This document shows, one piece after another, positions 1-10,439 of a DNA stretch of 64,000 bases. Below the pieces are notes generated by a model. It was given only the letters and a program-made list of their open reading frames with translations, had not been told where the DNA came from and ran no database searches. A program made the translations under genes and the position numbers. Numbering within the stretch: position 1 is the stretch's first letter; the number at the start of each line of letters is the position of its first letter. This DNA comes from Petrosia ficiformis. Taxonomy: Eukaryota > Porifera > Demospongiae > Haplosclerida > Petrosiidae. Location: positions 57,639,746-57,703,745 of the forward strand of contig OX345636.1 in the NCBI GenBank assembly GCA_947044365.1. Direction: 5' to 3'.

Positions 1-285
1 TTTCACAAGCTGATTTCATCCTGCTGGTCTGCTATAGGGTCAGCCTGCTCCTATGAGCCATAACAAACCTACAGTACATGTTGAAACATTTAATCACTGG
101 TACCACTCTCAAATGACATTATACATGTATGTAATTATGTAAAGATAAAAGAACACATTCCACATGCAAGGACATGACTCTCCGAGCAAAGAAAAGTGGA
201 TTATTACAAACACAGCATGTACAGTGTACATACACAATGTACATGTACATGTACATGGTGTACATACAGTCATACAGTACATGTA
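1..285. other. Intergenic AT-rich DNA
   Basis: No coding signal seen. The stretch holds scattered ACATGT/TACATG hexamers, densest at 225-290. The short open frames here are translations of the hexamer and are not gene-like. Confidence 0.6.
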
Positions 286-641
286 TCAGTGCTCAAAATA
301 GTTTTTGAAAGTGTCCAACAGAAACATCTGGACAAAACATTATTTGACCAGCAAGCTGTAGATTTTGACCATAAAAGGCCTCATAAACCAGCACTTTACA
401 CATTTATGGCTCATGTGATTTAGAATTAACCCACTAAGCTACGTACATGTATGACTAATGATTACCTTGCTATGAGCAAGAAAATTCTCTGCCACCATTT
501 AATGTTCATAATAAGTGCATACATGTATATGTTTTGTTATTGCACATGTGCAAACATACATGTAATCGAACACCAAAAAATACATTCGAATACCAAAATA
601 ACAAACAAATATCCGAATATTCCAGTATTCGTTTCAGCACT
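286..641 (+). mobile_element. hAT-like nonautonomous element, copy 1
   Basis: It begins CAGTGCTCAAAA and ends near TTTCAGCACT, giving a short inverted terminal match (AGTGCT / AGCACT) of the hAT kind. The first ~190 bp (CAGTGCTCAAAATAG, then TTTTTGAAAGTGTCCA, TATTTGACC, CATTTATGG) recur at 8046-8240, which shows it is a dispersed repeat. No clear 8-bp target duplication is visible, so the right end is approximate. No coding capacity is recognised. Confidence 0.5.
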
Positions 642-1001
642 TACTATAGACTATGTACATGTACATACATGTATACTATACTGCATATTTTAATATCATA
701 AGGTTAATACCAGACATGGAATCATGGCAATGTAATTGATTCAATGTACTATTACTATTACCTTAAAAATCAGTATACATGTACATGTACATACATGTAT
801 ACACGTATTACTATTACTAATATCTCCTAAGTTAATGTAATACACTGTATATTACTATTACCTTAAAAATCAGTATATTACTAATACTAATACATGTACC
901 TCCTAAGTCAGTGTAATACTATTATTGTTACCTTAAAAATCAGTAGATAACTACATGTACATGTATCATTGTTACTATTATGGATTACTATAGCATTGAA
1001 G
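642..1001. repeat. Simple-repeat-rich intergenic DNA with CAGACATGG fragment
   Basis: Several copies of ATTACTATTACCTTAAAAAT and runs of ACATGT occur here. At 712 the motif CAGACATGGAATCATGG followed by CTATTACTATTACC resembles the 74-bp mini-elements at 34095-34266, so a degenerate relative is probably buried here. No gene is seen. Confidence 0.45.
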
Positions 1002-1498
1002 GTTTTTATGGCCCGTAGGGCCATCCCTATAATTGCTTTCCACGGGGTTTAATGTATATATATATATATATATTCTTGTGTCACTTGCGCGACTATGCGT
1101 TGTATACGTAGTTAAGGAAGTTGCGTCATTCCCAGGGGGCTCGGTCAATTAATGGGCGTGGCGCGTAAAAGAACGCGCGTTTGAGCTAGGCCAGGAAGAT
1201 TCAGAAAGGATGTAAAACTGCTAATAACTGTTGTATATAGCAGAGAAACAGTATAGATATTATGCAAGAATCTTTAACAAGTAAGTATGATAAGTTGTTG
1301 AGTTTCAGACACGAGGAAGTCATCATTTAGAACCTTGAAGGAGTACCTCAGTCAGTTCATCAGACATCTGTGTATTTAGACTGCAATTAGGCTTACACTT
1401 ACGTCTTCAGGCCCCAGGAGTACACACTAGTGCCATCAGCAATGCTTAATACATAGTCATCACAAAGCAAATATAGGGATGTTTTTTTCTCTATATAC
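1002..1498 (-). mobile_element. MITE subfamily B, copy 1
   Basis: One end reads GTTTTTATGGCCCGTAGGG then CCATCCCTATAATTGCTTTC. The other ends CAAAGCAAATATAGGGATG then TTTTTTTCTCTATATAC. The inner terminal motifs (CATCCCTAT-ATTGCTTT versus AAAGCAA-ATAGGGATG) are inverted repeats. The same ends, in reverse orientation, bound the element at 5439-5890. The body (TTGTTGAGTTTCAGACACGA, GACACTAGTG-like segment, CTTCAGGCCCC) matches 1980-2300 but not the body of the 5439 copy, so two subfamilies share termini. No protein is encoded. Confidence 0.7.
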
Positions 1499-1712
1499 AC
1501 TTGTTTGAAATTCTTTCATCTTTTAAACTAAATGACCATTGCATTTAAGTTTCTCAACAACAGAATCAATAAGTCTACACATTTCTCTGAAAACAAAAAA
1601 TCCTCTGGTGTTTGCTCACTAAACTAAATGAACTGAATACAATGTTGAAGCAATAGTTAATACACGATTATGAAAATTGACAATGAAGCAATGATTCATA
1701 CATAAACAAATA
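1499..1712. other. AT-rich spacer between two MITE copies
   Basis: No gene or repeat is recognised in this interval. It separates two copies of the same MITE subfamily lying in the same orientation. Confidence 0.4.
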
Positions 1713-2311
1713 CGAAGGATAATCGCTTTCCCACAGGACCAAACTACAATATTAATATTATACATTTATATACACATGTAGTCTTGTCACATACATGTAC
1801 ATGTAGGTATTGCATCATTATGGGGGCTTGGTGAATTAATGCATGATGATAAAAGAACATGCTCTCAAGCTATACACCAGCAGGAATCTGGAAGAATGTA
1901 CATGTAAAACTACATGTACAACTAATACTAATACATGTAGCTAATGTATGGAGCAGAGAAACACTATAATGATGATCCAAAATCTTTAAAAGTAAGTCAA
2001 AAAACATGTACATGTCCAAATATTATTAGTTGTTGAGTTTCAGACATGAGGAAGTCATCAACATTGACCAAGGTTAGAACTTTGAAGGAGTACTTCAATT
2101 TCATTAAAGATCTGTATACTTCAACCTTAGTTACACTTGCCTCTTCAGGCCCCAAAATTCAGAGTACGCAGAAAGAATTACAAGTACAATCATGTACATG
2201 TACATGTATATTGTAGACACTAGTGCAATCAGTAATGATTGATAAATACATGTACATGTACATGTAGATAGTCACCGAAAAGCAATCATAGGGAATCTTT
2301 TTATTCTTACA
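1713..2311 (-). mobile_element. MITE subfamily B, copy 2 (diverged, ACATGT-expanded)
   Basis: It parallels 1002-1498 segment by segment: CGCTTTCCCACAGG, TTGGTGAATTAATGCATG, the GTTGAGTTTCAGACATGAGG stretch, CTCTTCAGGCCCCA, GACACTAGTGCAATCAGTAA and terminal AAAGCAATCATAGGGA. It differs mainly by insertion of several TACATG runs and by loss of the outer GGCCCGTAGGGCC end, so the left border is approximate. Confidence 0.6.
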
Positions 2312-2454
2312 GCATTCTTGCTAGTTACATGTATTGTGAATTTTACATGTACATGTACATGTAAATTTTCTAAGCCATTGTAGCTTTTAAATCTTCTGCA
2401 GCTATTTCTAACTAAGTCATATTTTATTAATTTATTTACATATATACATATACA

Positions 2455-3081
2455 TGATCAGGAGCCCATGAAAACAACCAGAGGGAAGGAGCGTGTAACT
2501 CTCATGCAATTGATTAAAATAGCTAAAGCCAGACATTTAGTTGGTGTTACTATTTTTAAACTCTCACTATGTTGCTACGGCCATCGCAATGTAACAGCTA
2601 ACAGTACTACAGTATCAATCGCTAGTACTTCAGTTTGTGATTTACTCAAAACATCTGTAAGAAGGAAGATTCAGTTGGAAGAAGCAGAGAAACTACAAAT
2701 ACCAGTAGTAGATGTTCCGAGTAAAGTTGTCTAAAACAATAATTTGAATTTCTTATACGTGTACATGTACATGTGCATGTACTGTACATTGTATGTTCAA
2801 ATCAACACTGTATAATCAACTGGAGAGACACTTGTCAGTATCAAGAACATACATGTACTTCTTTTCTTTGCTGTTAGAGTGTTACTTTACTCTTTCTAGT
2901 CTCTACAGGCTTTAGCTAAAGCTGTACACATGCGGTGGGCGTGGCCACATACACAGTGTACATAGAACATCTAAAAATAGTAACACCAGCTAAATGTCTG
3001 GCTTTAGCCATTTTAATTAATTGCGTGGAAGTTGCATGCTCCTTCCCTCCGGTTTTTTGTAATGGGCTCCTGATATATATA
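2455..3081. mobile_element. Foldback element with ~110-bp inverted arms
   Basis: The arm at 2455-2561 (ATCAGGAGCCCATGAAAACA, GAGGGAAGGAGCGTG, GCTAAAGCCAGACATTTAG, TTGGTGTTACTATTTTTA) is repeated inverted at about 2976-3081 with a few substitutions. Each arm keeps an open frame reading towards the centre (AKARHL-GVTIF), and the plus-strand frame runs from 2468 to 2734 for 88 codons. I do not recognise that peptide. It could be an element-encoded fragment or chance. The ~410-bp centre shows nothing else. Confidence 0.5.
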
Positions 3082-3109
3082 CATGTATATACATGTATAT
3101 ACATGTACA

Positions 3110-4015
3110 CAGAGCTAAAAATAACATTCACATGTTGACTGGTCACTTTGTCCAGACATATTGAAATTTGCCCGGACATTGGGTTATTTTGAGTGGTCAT
3201 CACTTAATGATATATTAAATAGATAATTAGACAATAATGTACGATCTTCTTCATCTTCAGGCAATACAGTGAGAGCCTTAGCAATGGGAGCATATGAGGA
3301 TGGACTAAGGCCAGAAGACTGTGCATGCTCTTTCTTCAAGAGCATCATTGCATGTGCATGTTGATCAGTCCCTGCATGGTCTTTAATATTGCTGGTGCGA
3401 ACAGAGTCAGCTCCCACAATCCACTTATTACTATAATTTCGCCGACCAGCAATCTTAGATTTAAATTTGCGACACACTTTACAAGACAGCTTGGTTACCA
3501 TCTTCTTCACACCTTCATTCTTTACTTCACAGTCCAGCCAGGACATAGTCTGAAGCTCCTTGTCCAGCTCTGTCTGCCACTTTGTAAAGGTTAAATGGGT
3601 AACACTTCTTTTCTTAGAAGGCTCATCAACATCTTGCCCTGAATGGCTTCGCTTCATTATAAAAACACTTCAAAGCTTTAACAGCTGTTACACTATAATA
3701 ACTCACACATGTGTGTATGCTTTGCGCATGCGCGCTTAATTATGCTGCTTAAGCAAACATGAAAAAATGGAGAAGACAGATGTAAAAGAAAAACGCAACT
3801 TAGATGGTTAAAAGATGGAGTGTTTAAATAACTATCTTTGACAACAAAAAAGTCTTCATCAATGTAAGAATTCTTGTGTTGTTAGCTAGTTAATTATATC
3901 ATGCATTTTTCAAAATTTTGTCTGGACATAATGACCAAGTGTGCTATTATTTGAGTGGCCATGACCGAGATTTGCACGGAAATTGACCGTTGTCCGGATG
4001 TTATTTTTAGCTCTG
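3110..4015 (-). mobile_element. Nonautonomous hAT transposon (~906 bp)
   Basis: The ends are CAGAGCTAAAAATAACAT and ATGTTATTTTTAGCTCTG, an 18-bp perfect inverted repeat with the CAGRG start typical of hAT elements. Subterminal stretches also mirror each other (GACTGGTCACTTTGTCCAGAC versus GTCTGGACATAATGACCAAG). The flanks are ACATGT repeat, so an 8-bp target duplication cannot be judged cleanly. The interior carries a transposase N-terminal fragment on the minus strand. Confidence 0.8.
3184..3657 (-). pseudogene. hAT transposase N-terminal fragment (TTF/ZNF862-like zinc finger)
   Basis: The 157-codon frame has a basic start (MKRSHSGQDVDEPSKKR), then a W-rich segment (FTKWQTELDKELQTMSWLDC) and a zinc-finger-like Cys/His pattern (LSCKVCRKF, later IKDHAGTDQHAHAM). 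This matches the TTF-type or ZNF862/KIAA1586-like N-terminal DNA-binding module of hAT transposases. The RNase-H-like catalytic domain and dimerisation region are missing, since full transposases exceed 550 residues. It sits wholly between the hAT termini at 3110 and 4015, so it is an internally deleted element. The start is taken at the first ATG, at 3657 on the complement. Its expression is unknown. Confidence 0.65.
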
Positions 4016-4061
4016 TGTACATATTTGGTTAAACCTTAATTCGGACCCTGCCAGCTGGGCT

Positions 4062-4205
4062 GCCGCCTTGGTAGCTCAGTTGGTAGAGCATCTGTCTGGA
4101 GTACAGTGTGTCGTGGGTTCGAATCCCACCTGAGACAACTCTCATTTTTCATTTTTCCATTGCCTCAGGTGTCTTTCTTTCTTTCTTTCCTGATAATATC
4201 ATGTA
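4062..4205 (+). mobile_element. tRNA-derived SINE, full-length copy
   Basis: The head at 4065-4137 folds as a tRNA: D arm GCTC-AGTTGGTA-GAGC, anticodon stem TCTGT/ACAGT with loop CTGGAGT (anticodon GGA), and T arm GTGGG-TTCGAAT-CCCAC. Pol III A box (TAGCTCAGTTGG) and B box (GGTTCGAATCC) are intact. The acceptor stem is poorly paired, there is no long variable arm as a serine tRNA would need, and a unique body (CTCTCATTTTTCATTTTTCC, ATTGCCTCAGGTG) with a (CTTT)n tail follows. The same body and tail recur at 26969, 28327 and 29369, so this is a SINE and not a tRNA gene. Confidence 0.8.
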
Positions 4206-4233
4206 GAGTGTATATATCATGATTTTGAGGTCT

Positions 4234-4357
4234 ATATGATAAAATATAAACCTGGCAACGAGGGCTATTGCTAAGAGATATCACCCGAGGGCCGCAGGCT
4301 CGAGGGTGATATCTCTAGCAATAGGCCCGAGTTGCCAGGTTTATATTTTATCATATA
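4234..4357. repeat. 124-bp foldback palindrome
   Basis: The arms TATGATAAAATATAAACC-TGGCAAC and GTTGCCAGG-TTTATATTTTATCATA pair almost perfectly through GATATCACCC/GGGTGATATC to a small GC-rich loop (GAGGGCCGCAGGCTCGAG). It is probably a small foldback MITE, or a terminal structure of the neighbouring Crypton remnant. No TSD was assigned. Confidence 0.65.
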
Positions 4358-4511
4358 CATGTACATGTAGATTGAAAAATCATGTTATATCTGATATATA
4401 TCACGGTTATATTTCTGACGACACCATTTTTGCATTTTTGCGCATGCGCAGTATAGACATACTCACATTCTCACAAGAACGTAGAAGACAGTTCAGTTTC
4501 ATCTTCATTGA

Positions 4512-6190
4512 TCGACGGCCGAGAAAGCCAAGAGTAGTGAAGCTTCATTTAAGAAGAAGCGTCTTTCTTTGTCTTTGAAGTGTAGAAAAGAAGAAAACAG
4601 TGCAAGTCCACTGAAAAAGCGATTTGCAAAGACTTCAGACCAAGAAATGCAATCACTAAAAGTGAAGCCAATGAGTAAGAATACAGAGCGGTCTCAAAGA
4701 TGGGCGTTGAATGTATTTAAGGAAAAGGTTAGAAGTAACAATTGGCCAGAGGTCGAAGTTGAACGTTTATGGAACGAAGTTGATTCGAAAAAAGTTTGTG
4801 AAATGTTGTGTAGATTTATTGTTGAGGCGAAACAGCACTCGGGTGAACCATACTGTCCCAAGACTCTATTGCAGCTACTCATCAATTTGCAGAGTTATGC
4901 GAGCAACTAAAATCCCACTGCCAGCAACTTCTTGGACACTGATGATCAGGTGTTTAAGCCCCTACATCATGTACTCAACAATCACTCTAAAAAGTTGCTC
5001 ACTGATGGAGTAGGAGCAAAAAAGAAGCAAGCAAGAGTTGTTACTTCACAAGAAGAGGAAACTTTGTGGGATAAAAGAGTAATGGGGACACATTCACCCA
5101 CTTCGTTACAGAATGCCATTTTTTTCTATTGTGGGGTATGTTTTTGTCTCCTTGGTGGTGTTGAACATAGAGATTGAAGCTTAATCAGTTTGAAATTGAA
5201 GAAGTGCCACATCCCACTACAGAAGGGGAGACAATCAGGTGTGTTACATATGCTGAACATCAATCAAAGAACAGACGAGGGTTTGTTCACCAGGTCCATT
5301 TAGAAAATAAAGTGGTTACACAGTATGCTAATCCTTCACTTGGTGAGAGATGTTTCGTCAACTTGTTTGAACGCTGTGTATCACTTCTGCCAGAAGATGC
5401 AAAGGGCAGAAATCTCTTTTATTGCAAACCTAACAAGTGTATATAGAGAAAAAAAAACATCCCTATGATTGCTTTACAAATTTATAAAAGTATCCCTATG
5501 ACTGCTTTGTAGTGTCCAGCATTCAGTAATCATGGCTGACTATCAAGCATGAAAGACAACAGCTTATTATAGTTATTATCTTGATTATCTACTCTTTTGA
5601 CCTTTCAAAGGACCTTGTAGAACTTTAGGAAAATATGCTAGCTATTAGTTCCAGTTTCTACGTAAGCTACACAGCTGTACAGCTTTCTTTCTGCTGGTGT
5701 GTAGAGCTTGATCGCGCGTTCTTTTACGCGCCACGCCCATTAATTGACTGAGCCCCCCGGGAATGATGTAACTTCCTTAACTACGTATACAACGCATACT
5801 CGCGTAGGTGACACAAACATATATATAAACATACATCGAACCCGTGGGAAAGCAATCATAGGGATGGCCCTACGGGCAATAAAAAAACAATCTCAAAAGA
5901 AGATACATCGTAGTATTTCAATATTCCTGTTGGTCATAATGTACTTTCACGTAGATTGAAGGACATGTTCATAGCAGCAGGATTAGACTCAACTGGCATC
6001 AACAAGCATGGTTTAAGGGCTTCAGGAATTACCCGAATGTATGCAGGAGGAGTCCCTGAAAAGATAATAATGGAACGAAGGGGGCACCTTAGTATTGGAG
6101 GGGTTTGATCCTATGAAAGGACAATAGATGCTCAGAGAATGGAAGTTTCCAAGGTTCTGTCATCAACTAATGCCATGAAAACAGCTTCCA
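4512..6190 (+). pseudogene. Crypton-type tyrosine recombinase (DUF3504-like), broken
   Basis: The N-terminal part reads NTERSQRWALNVFKE, the hallmark opening of the DUF3504/Crypton domain also found in ZMYM2 and QRICH1. The middle part has FKPLHHVLNNHSKKL, a catalytic-Arg region (CLLGGVEHRD) and LKLNQFEIEEV. The C-terminal part at 5913-6190 has IPVGHNVLSRRLK, HGLRASGITR (His-x-x-Arg box), MERRGH and SYERT with the expected nucleophile Tyr. Integrity is lost: an in-frame TAA at 4908, a one-base frameshift near 5174, a ~450-bp MITE inserted at 5439-5890, a stop just before the YFNIPVG segment, and a TGA at about 6108 immediately before SYERT. A dead transposon gene is the best reading. The nearest ATG to the open start is at 4569. 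Confidence 0.8.
5439..5890 (+). mobile_element. MITE subfamily A, copy 1 (nested in Crypton gene)
   Basis: The left end is GTATATAGAG then an A run and CATCCCTATGATTGCTTT. The right end is AAAGCAATCATAGGGATGGC then CCTACGGGCAATAAAAAAAC. The inner 18-bp motifs are perfect inverted repeats. It interrupts the recombinase reading frame between FYCKPNK and the YFNIPVGHN segment, so it inserted after the Crypton. The GC-rich right third (CGCGTTCTTTTACGCGCC, ATTAATTGACTGAGCCCCC, GTATACAACGCATA) is shared inverted with 1002-1260. The left two thirds match 10440-10640. Confidence 0.75.
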
Positions 6191-6540
6191 GTCAGTGTGA
6201 GGAAACAGACACAAGTACGAGTTCATTTTCAGTCTATCACTTTTTTGTGTAATCATTTTGAAAAGTGATAATTGCTTGTAACCACACCCACGAGTATATA
6301 TTTCAAATATTAACCTCTTTTCAGGTTTATATTGTAAAATATTAACCTGTGTGCGTTAAATAGAATATACTAAAAAGCGTACTATTTTTGTACGTGGAAA
6401 TATAACCATGATATATATATATATATGATGGCGACGTCATCCCTTTCATGTGGTGAGTCCTATATATTGTATATACAACATGTACATGTAGACCTTCCAT
6501 GTGCACATTATGCAGAAGATGTCACCATCATACAATATAT
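6191..6540. other. Spacer with TA-rich repeats
   Basis: This is the downstream flank of the Crypton remnant. It contains a (TA)n run near 6412-6428 and ATATTGTATATACAAC-type self-complementary motifs. No coding signal is seen. Confidence 0.4.
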
Positions 6541-6690
6541 TGTATATAGTATGCTAATAGGTCCTATATACTGAATCTAGGACCCTCGTTTTGTGTCCTC
6601 AGATCTATATCACATCCTCAGACACAAACTCAGGTCCTACATTTTGTATATACACGTAGGACCTATTAACATACTATATATATTACATAT
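6541..6690. repeat. Foldback repeat (~150 bp)
   Basis: TATATAGTATGCTAATAGG-TCCTATATA near the left end is mirrored by TACACGTAGGACC-TATTAACATACTATATA at the right. The centre also has partly mirrored halves (CCTCAGATC / CCTCAGACAC). It looks like a foldback MITE without coding potential. Confidence 0.55.
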
Positions 6691-8045
6691 ATACAATATA
6701 AATATATACAACATGTACATGTATGTATATAATATACATGTACATGTACATGTATATATAAACATGGAAATGTATATATTACATGCATATGTTTATGTGT
6801 GGATGTACATGTACATGTGTTGTTTCCTCTGTGCTAGTTTGCTGAGCACATGATTTTCCATGTACATGTATTATACATGTACATTGTGTATGCATCGTTT
6901 ACCTGGATCATATGAAGATCTATTATCAGAACATCCTACAATATTTGATGACATTTCCATACTAACTGGCATACTACCACTGTGAATTCTGTTCTCGATC
7001 ATTAGCTACAGAAATGACAGAAACACAAGTAAATCCTTGTACATGTACATGTATTGTACATGTGTATGTACAATTGTACATGTACATGGACATGTATCTC
7101 CTTCCCTCCATCCCTGTGGGTATTTGACGTTTTTGCTTGGCCTTTCTGTCTATATATGCATAGTATTGGATGCAGGGTTCTTGCTAGACCTTTCTGTCTC
7201 TATGGGTATTGGAGGCAGCGTACTTGCTGGGTTTCTTTCTGGTGATGTTGCACCACAATTAAATACCATTGCCTTAACTGTGAAAATGATCAACATTCCC
7301 TTGATGCTTCTTACATGGACATGTTCACACCTTTAAAGTGCTGATGCTAACTGTCAAGAGATGTTCAGACATATACATGTACATGTATGTGATGCTGCAT
7401 ACATGTATTTGATAGATATTGGATATTGTTAGCCCAGCACTTTAAAAATCAAAAGTTCTAATCACAGCAACATGTATTACATGTATGGTATTGTTTTAGT
7501 TAAATCTAACTACATGTACATGTACATATAAGTCTATAACTATAACCCTTTTAGTAAGGCATTGTGACTTTTAGTTACATGTAACTAAATTACAAGTCTA
7601 CTATAACTATCACTAAAATGGAATTTGGCAACAGTAGGTACTTTCAGTTAGTTAACTATATCTAAAACCCTTTTAGTAAGCTATTAGTTAATGACTAAGA
7701 ACTAAACAAAATACTACATGTATACAGTTGTACATGTAACAACATTTGGGTGCTAAATGTTGTATTGTCAAACTTAAAAAACAACACTAATCCAGTATGA
7801 ATTCCATGTACATTACCAGTTGTTAAAAACCTGTGATGAGACAACTGATTTACGTACATGTGCATACATTGTACATTGTACATGTATATATGCATGTAAA
7901 ATTTATATGTACATGTACATGTACACATGTATAACTTGCAAGCATATCAGCCAGATTCCTAATTTCATATTAATGACAGTTAAAAATGTTTTTACTCTAT
8001 ACATGTACAGTGTGTATGTACATGTACATGTATGTATATATATTC
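6691..8045. other. Gene-free AT-rich DNA dominated by ACATGT runs
   Basis: Repeated TACATGTACATG blocks lie at about 6710-6810, 7040-7090 and 7860-7925. Two loose copies of an ~65-bp segment with TTGC(T/G)-TTTCTGTCTATAT lie at 7130-7225. Two copies of AACCCTTTTAGTAAG-type sequence lie at 7540-7690. Open frames here translate the hexamer or are short and unlike any known protein. No exon is supported. Confidence 0.5.
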
Positions 8046-8245
8046 CAGTGCTCAAAAAGGTTTTTGAAAGTGTCCAGCAGACAAAGCAATATTTGACCTG
8101 CATGTTTTGAATTGTGTTCATAAAAAAAAGCAAGTCTCACTAACTCGCACTGTACCCATTTATGGGTTATGAGATATACATGTAGAAGTAACCAACTAGC
8201 CCATGACTGTTCTTGAATAATAATTACCCTTGCTATGAGGCTACT
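8046..8245 (+). mobile_element. hAT-like nonautonomous element, copy 2 (partial)
   Basis: CAGTGCTCAAAAAGG, TTTTTGAAAGTGTCCAGCAG, TATTTGACC, CCCATTTATGGGTTATG and ATTACCCTTGCTATGAG match 286-478 in order. The right part is lost where the 77-bp minisatellite begins, so only the left half of the element is seen. Confidence 0.5.
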
Positions 8246-8261
8246 GAACTTATTTTACACA

Positions 8262-10131
8262 AGGGACTAAATTGGGCATTCAGATAGACCGAGCTTAATT
8301 AATACATGTACTTACATGTACAGTGATATCAAACTGGCAACACAATGGACTAGATTGGGCATCCAGATAGACTGAACTTAATTAATACATGTACTTACAG
8401 TGATATCAAACTGGCAACACAATGGACTAGATTGGGCATCCAGATAGACTGAACTTAATTAATACATGTACTTACAGTGATATCAAACTGGCAACACAAT
8501 GGACTAGATTGGGCATCCAGATAGACCGAGCTTAATTAATACATGTACTTACAGTGATATCAAACTGGCAACACAATGGACTAGGTTGGGCATCCAGATA
8601 GACCGAGCTTAATTAATACATGTACTTACATGTACAGTGATATCAAACTGGGAACACAATGGAGTAGATTGGGCATCCAGATAGACTGAACTTAATTAAT
8701 ACATGTACTTACAGTGATATCAAACTGGCAACACAATGGACTTGATTGGGCATCCAGATAGACTGAACTTAATTAATACATGTACTTGCAGTGATATCAA
8801 ACTGGCAACACAATGGACTAGATTGGGCATCAAGATAGATTGGGCATCCAGATAGACTGAACTTAATTAATACATGTACTTACAGTAATATCAAACTGGC
8901 AACACAATGGACTAGATTGGGCATCCAGATAGACTGAGCTTAATTAATACATGTACTTACAGTGATATCAAACTGGCAACACAATGGACTAGATTGGGCA
9001 TCCAGATAGACTGAGCTTAATTAATACATGTACTTACAGTGATATCAAACTGGCAACACAATGGACTAGATTGGGCATCCAGATAGACTGAACTTAATTA
9101 ATACATGTACTTACAGTGATATCAAACTGGCAACACAATGGACTAGATTGGGCATCCAGATAGACTGAGCTTAATTAATACATGTACTTACAGTGATATC
9201 AAACTGGCAACACAATGGACTAGATTGGGCATCCAGATAGACTGAACTTAATTAATACATGTACTTACAGTGATATCAAACTGGCAACAGAATGGACTAG
9301 ATTGGGCATCCAGATAGATTGGGCATCCAGATAGACTGAACTTAATTAATACATGTACTTACAGTGATATCAAACTGGCAACACAATGGACTAGATTGGG
9401 CATCCAGATAGACTGGGCTTAATTAATACATGTACTTACAGTGATATCAAACTGGCAACACAATGGACTAGATTGGGCATCCAGATAGACTGAACTTAAT
9501 TAATACATGTACTTACAGTGATATCAAACTGGCAACACAATGGACTAGATTGGGCATCCAGATAGACTGAGCTTAATTAATACATGTACTTACAGTGATA
9601 TCAAACTGGCAACACAATGGACTAGATTGGGCATCCAGATAGACTGAGCTTAATTAATACATGTACTTACAGTGATATCAAACTGGCAACACAATGGACT
9701 AGATTGGGCATCCAGATAGACTGAACTTAATTAATACATGTACTTACAGTGATATCAAACTGGCAACACAATGGACTAGATTGGGCATCCAGATAGACTG
9801 AGCTTAATTAATACATGTACTTACAGTGATATCAAACTGGCAACACAATGGACTAGATTGGGCATCCAGATAGACTGAACTTAATTAATACATGTACTTA
9901 CAGTGATATCAAACTGGCAACACAATGGACTAGATTGGGCATCCAGATAGATTGGGCATCCAGATAGACTGAACTTAATTAATACATGTACTTGCAGTGA
10001 TATCAAACTGGCAACACAATGGACTAGATTGGGCATCCAGATAGACTGAGCTTAATTAATACATGTACTTACAGTGATATCAAACTGGCAACACAATGGA
10101 CTTGACTGGGCATCCAGATAGACCGAACTTA
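8262..10131. repeat. 77-bp minisatellite, about 24 copies
   Basis: The unit contains AATGGACTAGATTGGGCATC, CAGATAGACTGAACTTAATT, AATACATGTACTTACAGTGA and TATCAAACTGGCAACAC. Units are highly alike and vary at a few sites (GAACTT/GAGCTT, ACTTACAG/ACTTGCAG). Three units (near 8822, 9300 and 9945) carry an extra internal copy of ATTGGGCATCCAGATAG. Two units near the ends have an added ACATGT (8310 and 8630). No coding frame is open through the array. Confidence 0.95.
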
Positions 10132-10177
10132 GATTGAATTTAAGCCATAATTCAATGATGCTGTAGAGATAAAAGAA

Positions 10178-10216
10178 TGTATCCTAACTGTATTATTATA
10201 ATACAGTTAGGATACA
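10178..10216. repeat. Perfect 19-bp-arm palindrome
   Basis: TGTATCCTAACTGTATTAT is followed by a single T and then its exact reverse complement. It lies just beyond the end of the 77-bp array. A DNA cruciform or RNA hairpin is possible. Its origin, perhaps a tiny foldback, is not known. Confidence 0.85.
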
Positions 10217-10241
10217 GTCTTGAAGGTATCTGGTAATAGTT

Positions 10242-10379
10242 CCCAAATTTGATGTAGATGAATTTGAAGAACATCTTCTTTTGAAAAATGAATCAGAGCT
10301 CGATGGAATAAAGCACATTGAAGAGGAGGAGATATCTGATAAAGATAAGAATATTAATCAAACATGTACATGTACATGA
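10242..10379 (+). other. Exon-like open stretch, unrecognised
   Basis: After an AG at the end of CTGGTAATAG, one frame reads VPKFDVDEFEEHLLLKNESE then LDGIKHIEEEEISDKDKN and stops inside an ACATGT run. The acidic, Lys-rich composition and codon usage look like coding sequence rather than the surrounding repeats. No start codon, donor site or homologue is evident. It may be a captured exon fragment. Confidence 0.25.
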
Positions 10380-10439
10380 GAGCTAGTGGATGATTATATT
10401 CACCCTCACATAAAGCAATCTTATAATATTATGGATAAA

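Noticed and set aside
4065..4137. Functional tRNA-Ser(GGA) gene
   Set aside because: The acceptor stem pairs badly, the long serine variable arm is absent, and the SINE body and CTTT tail follow directly and recur elsewhere.
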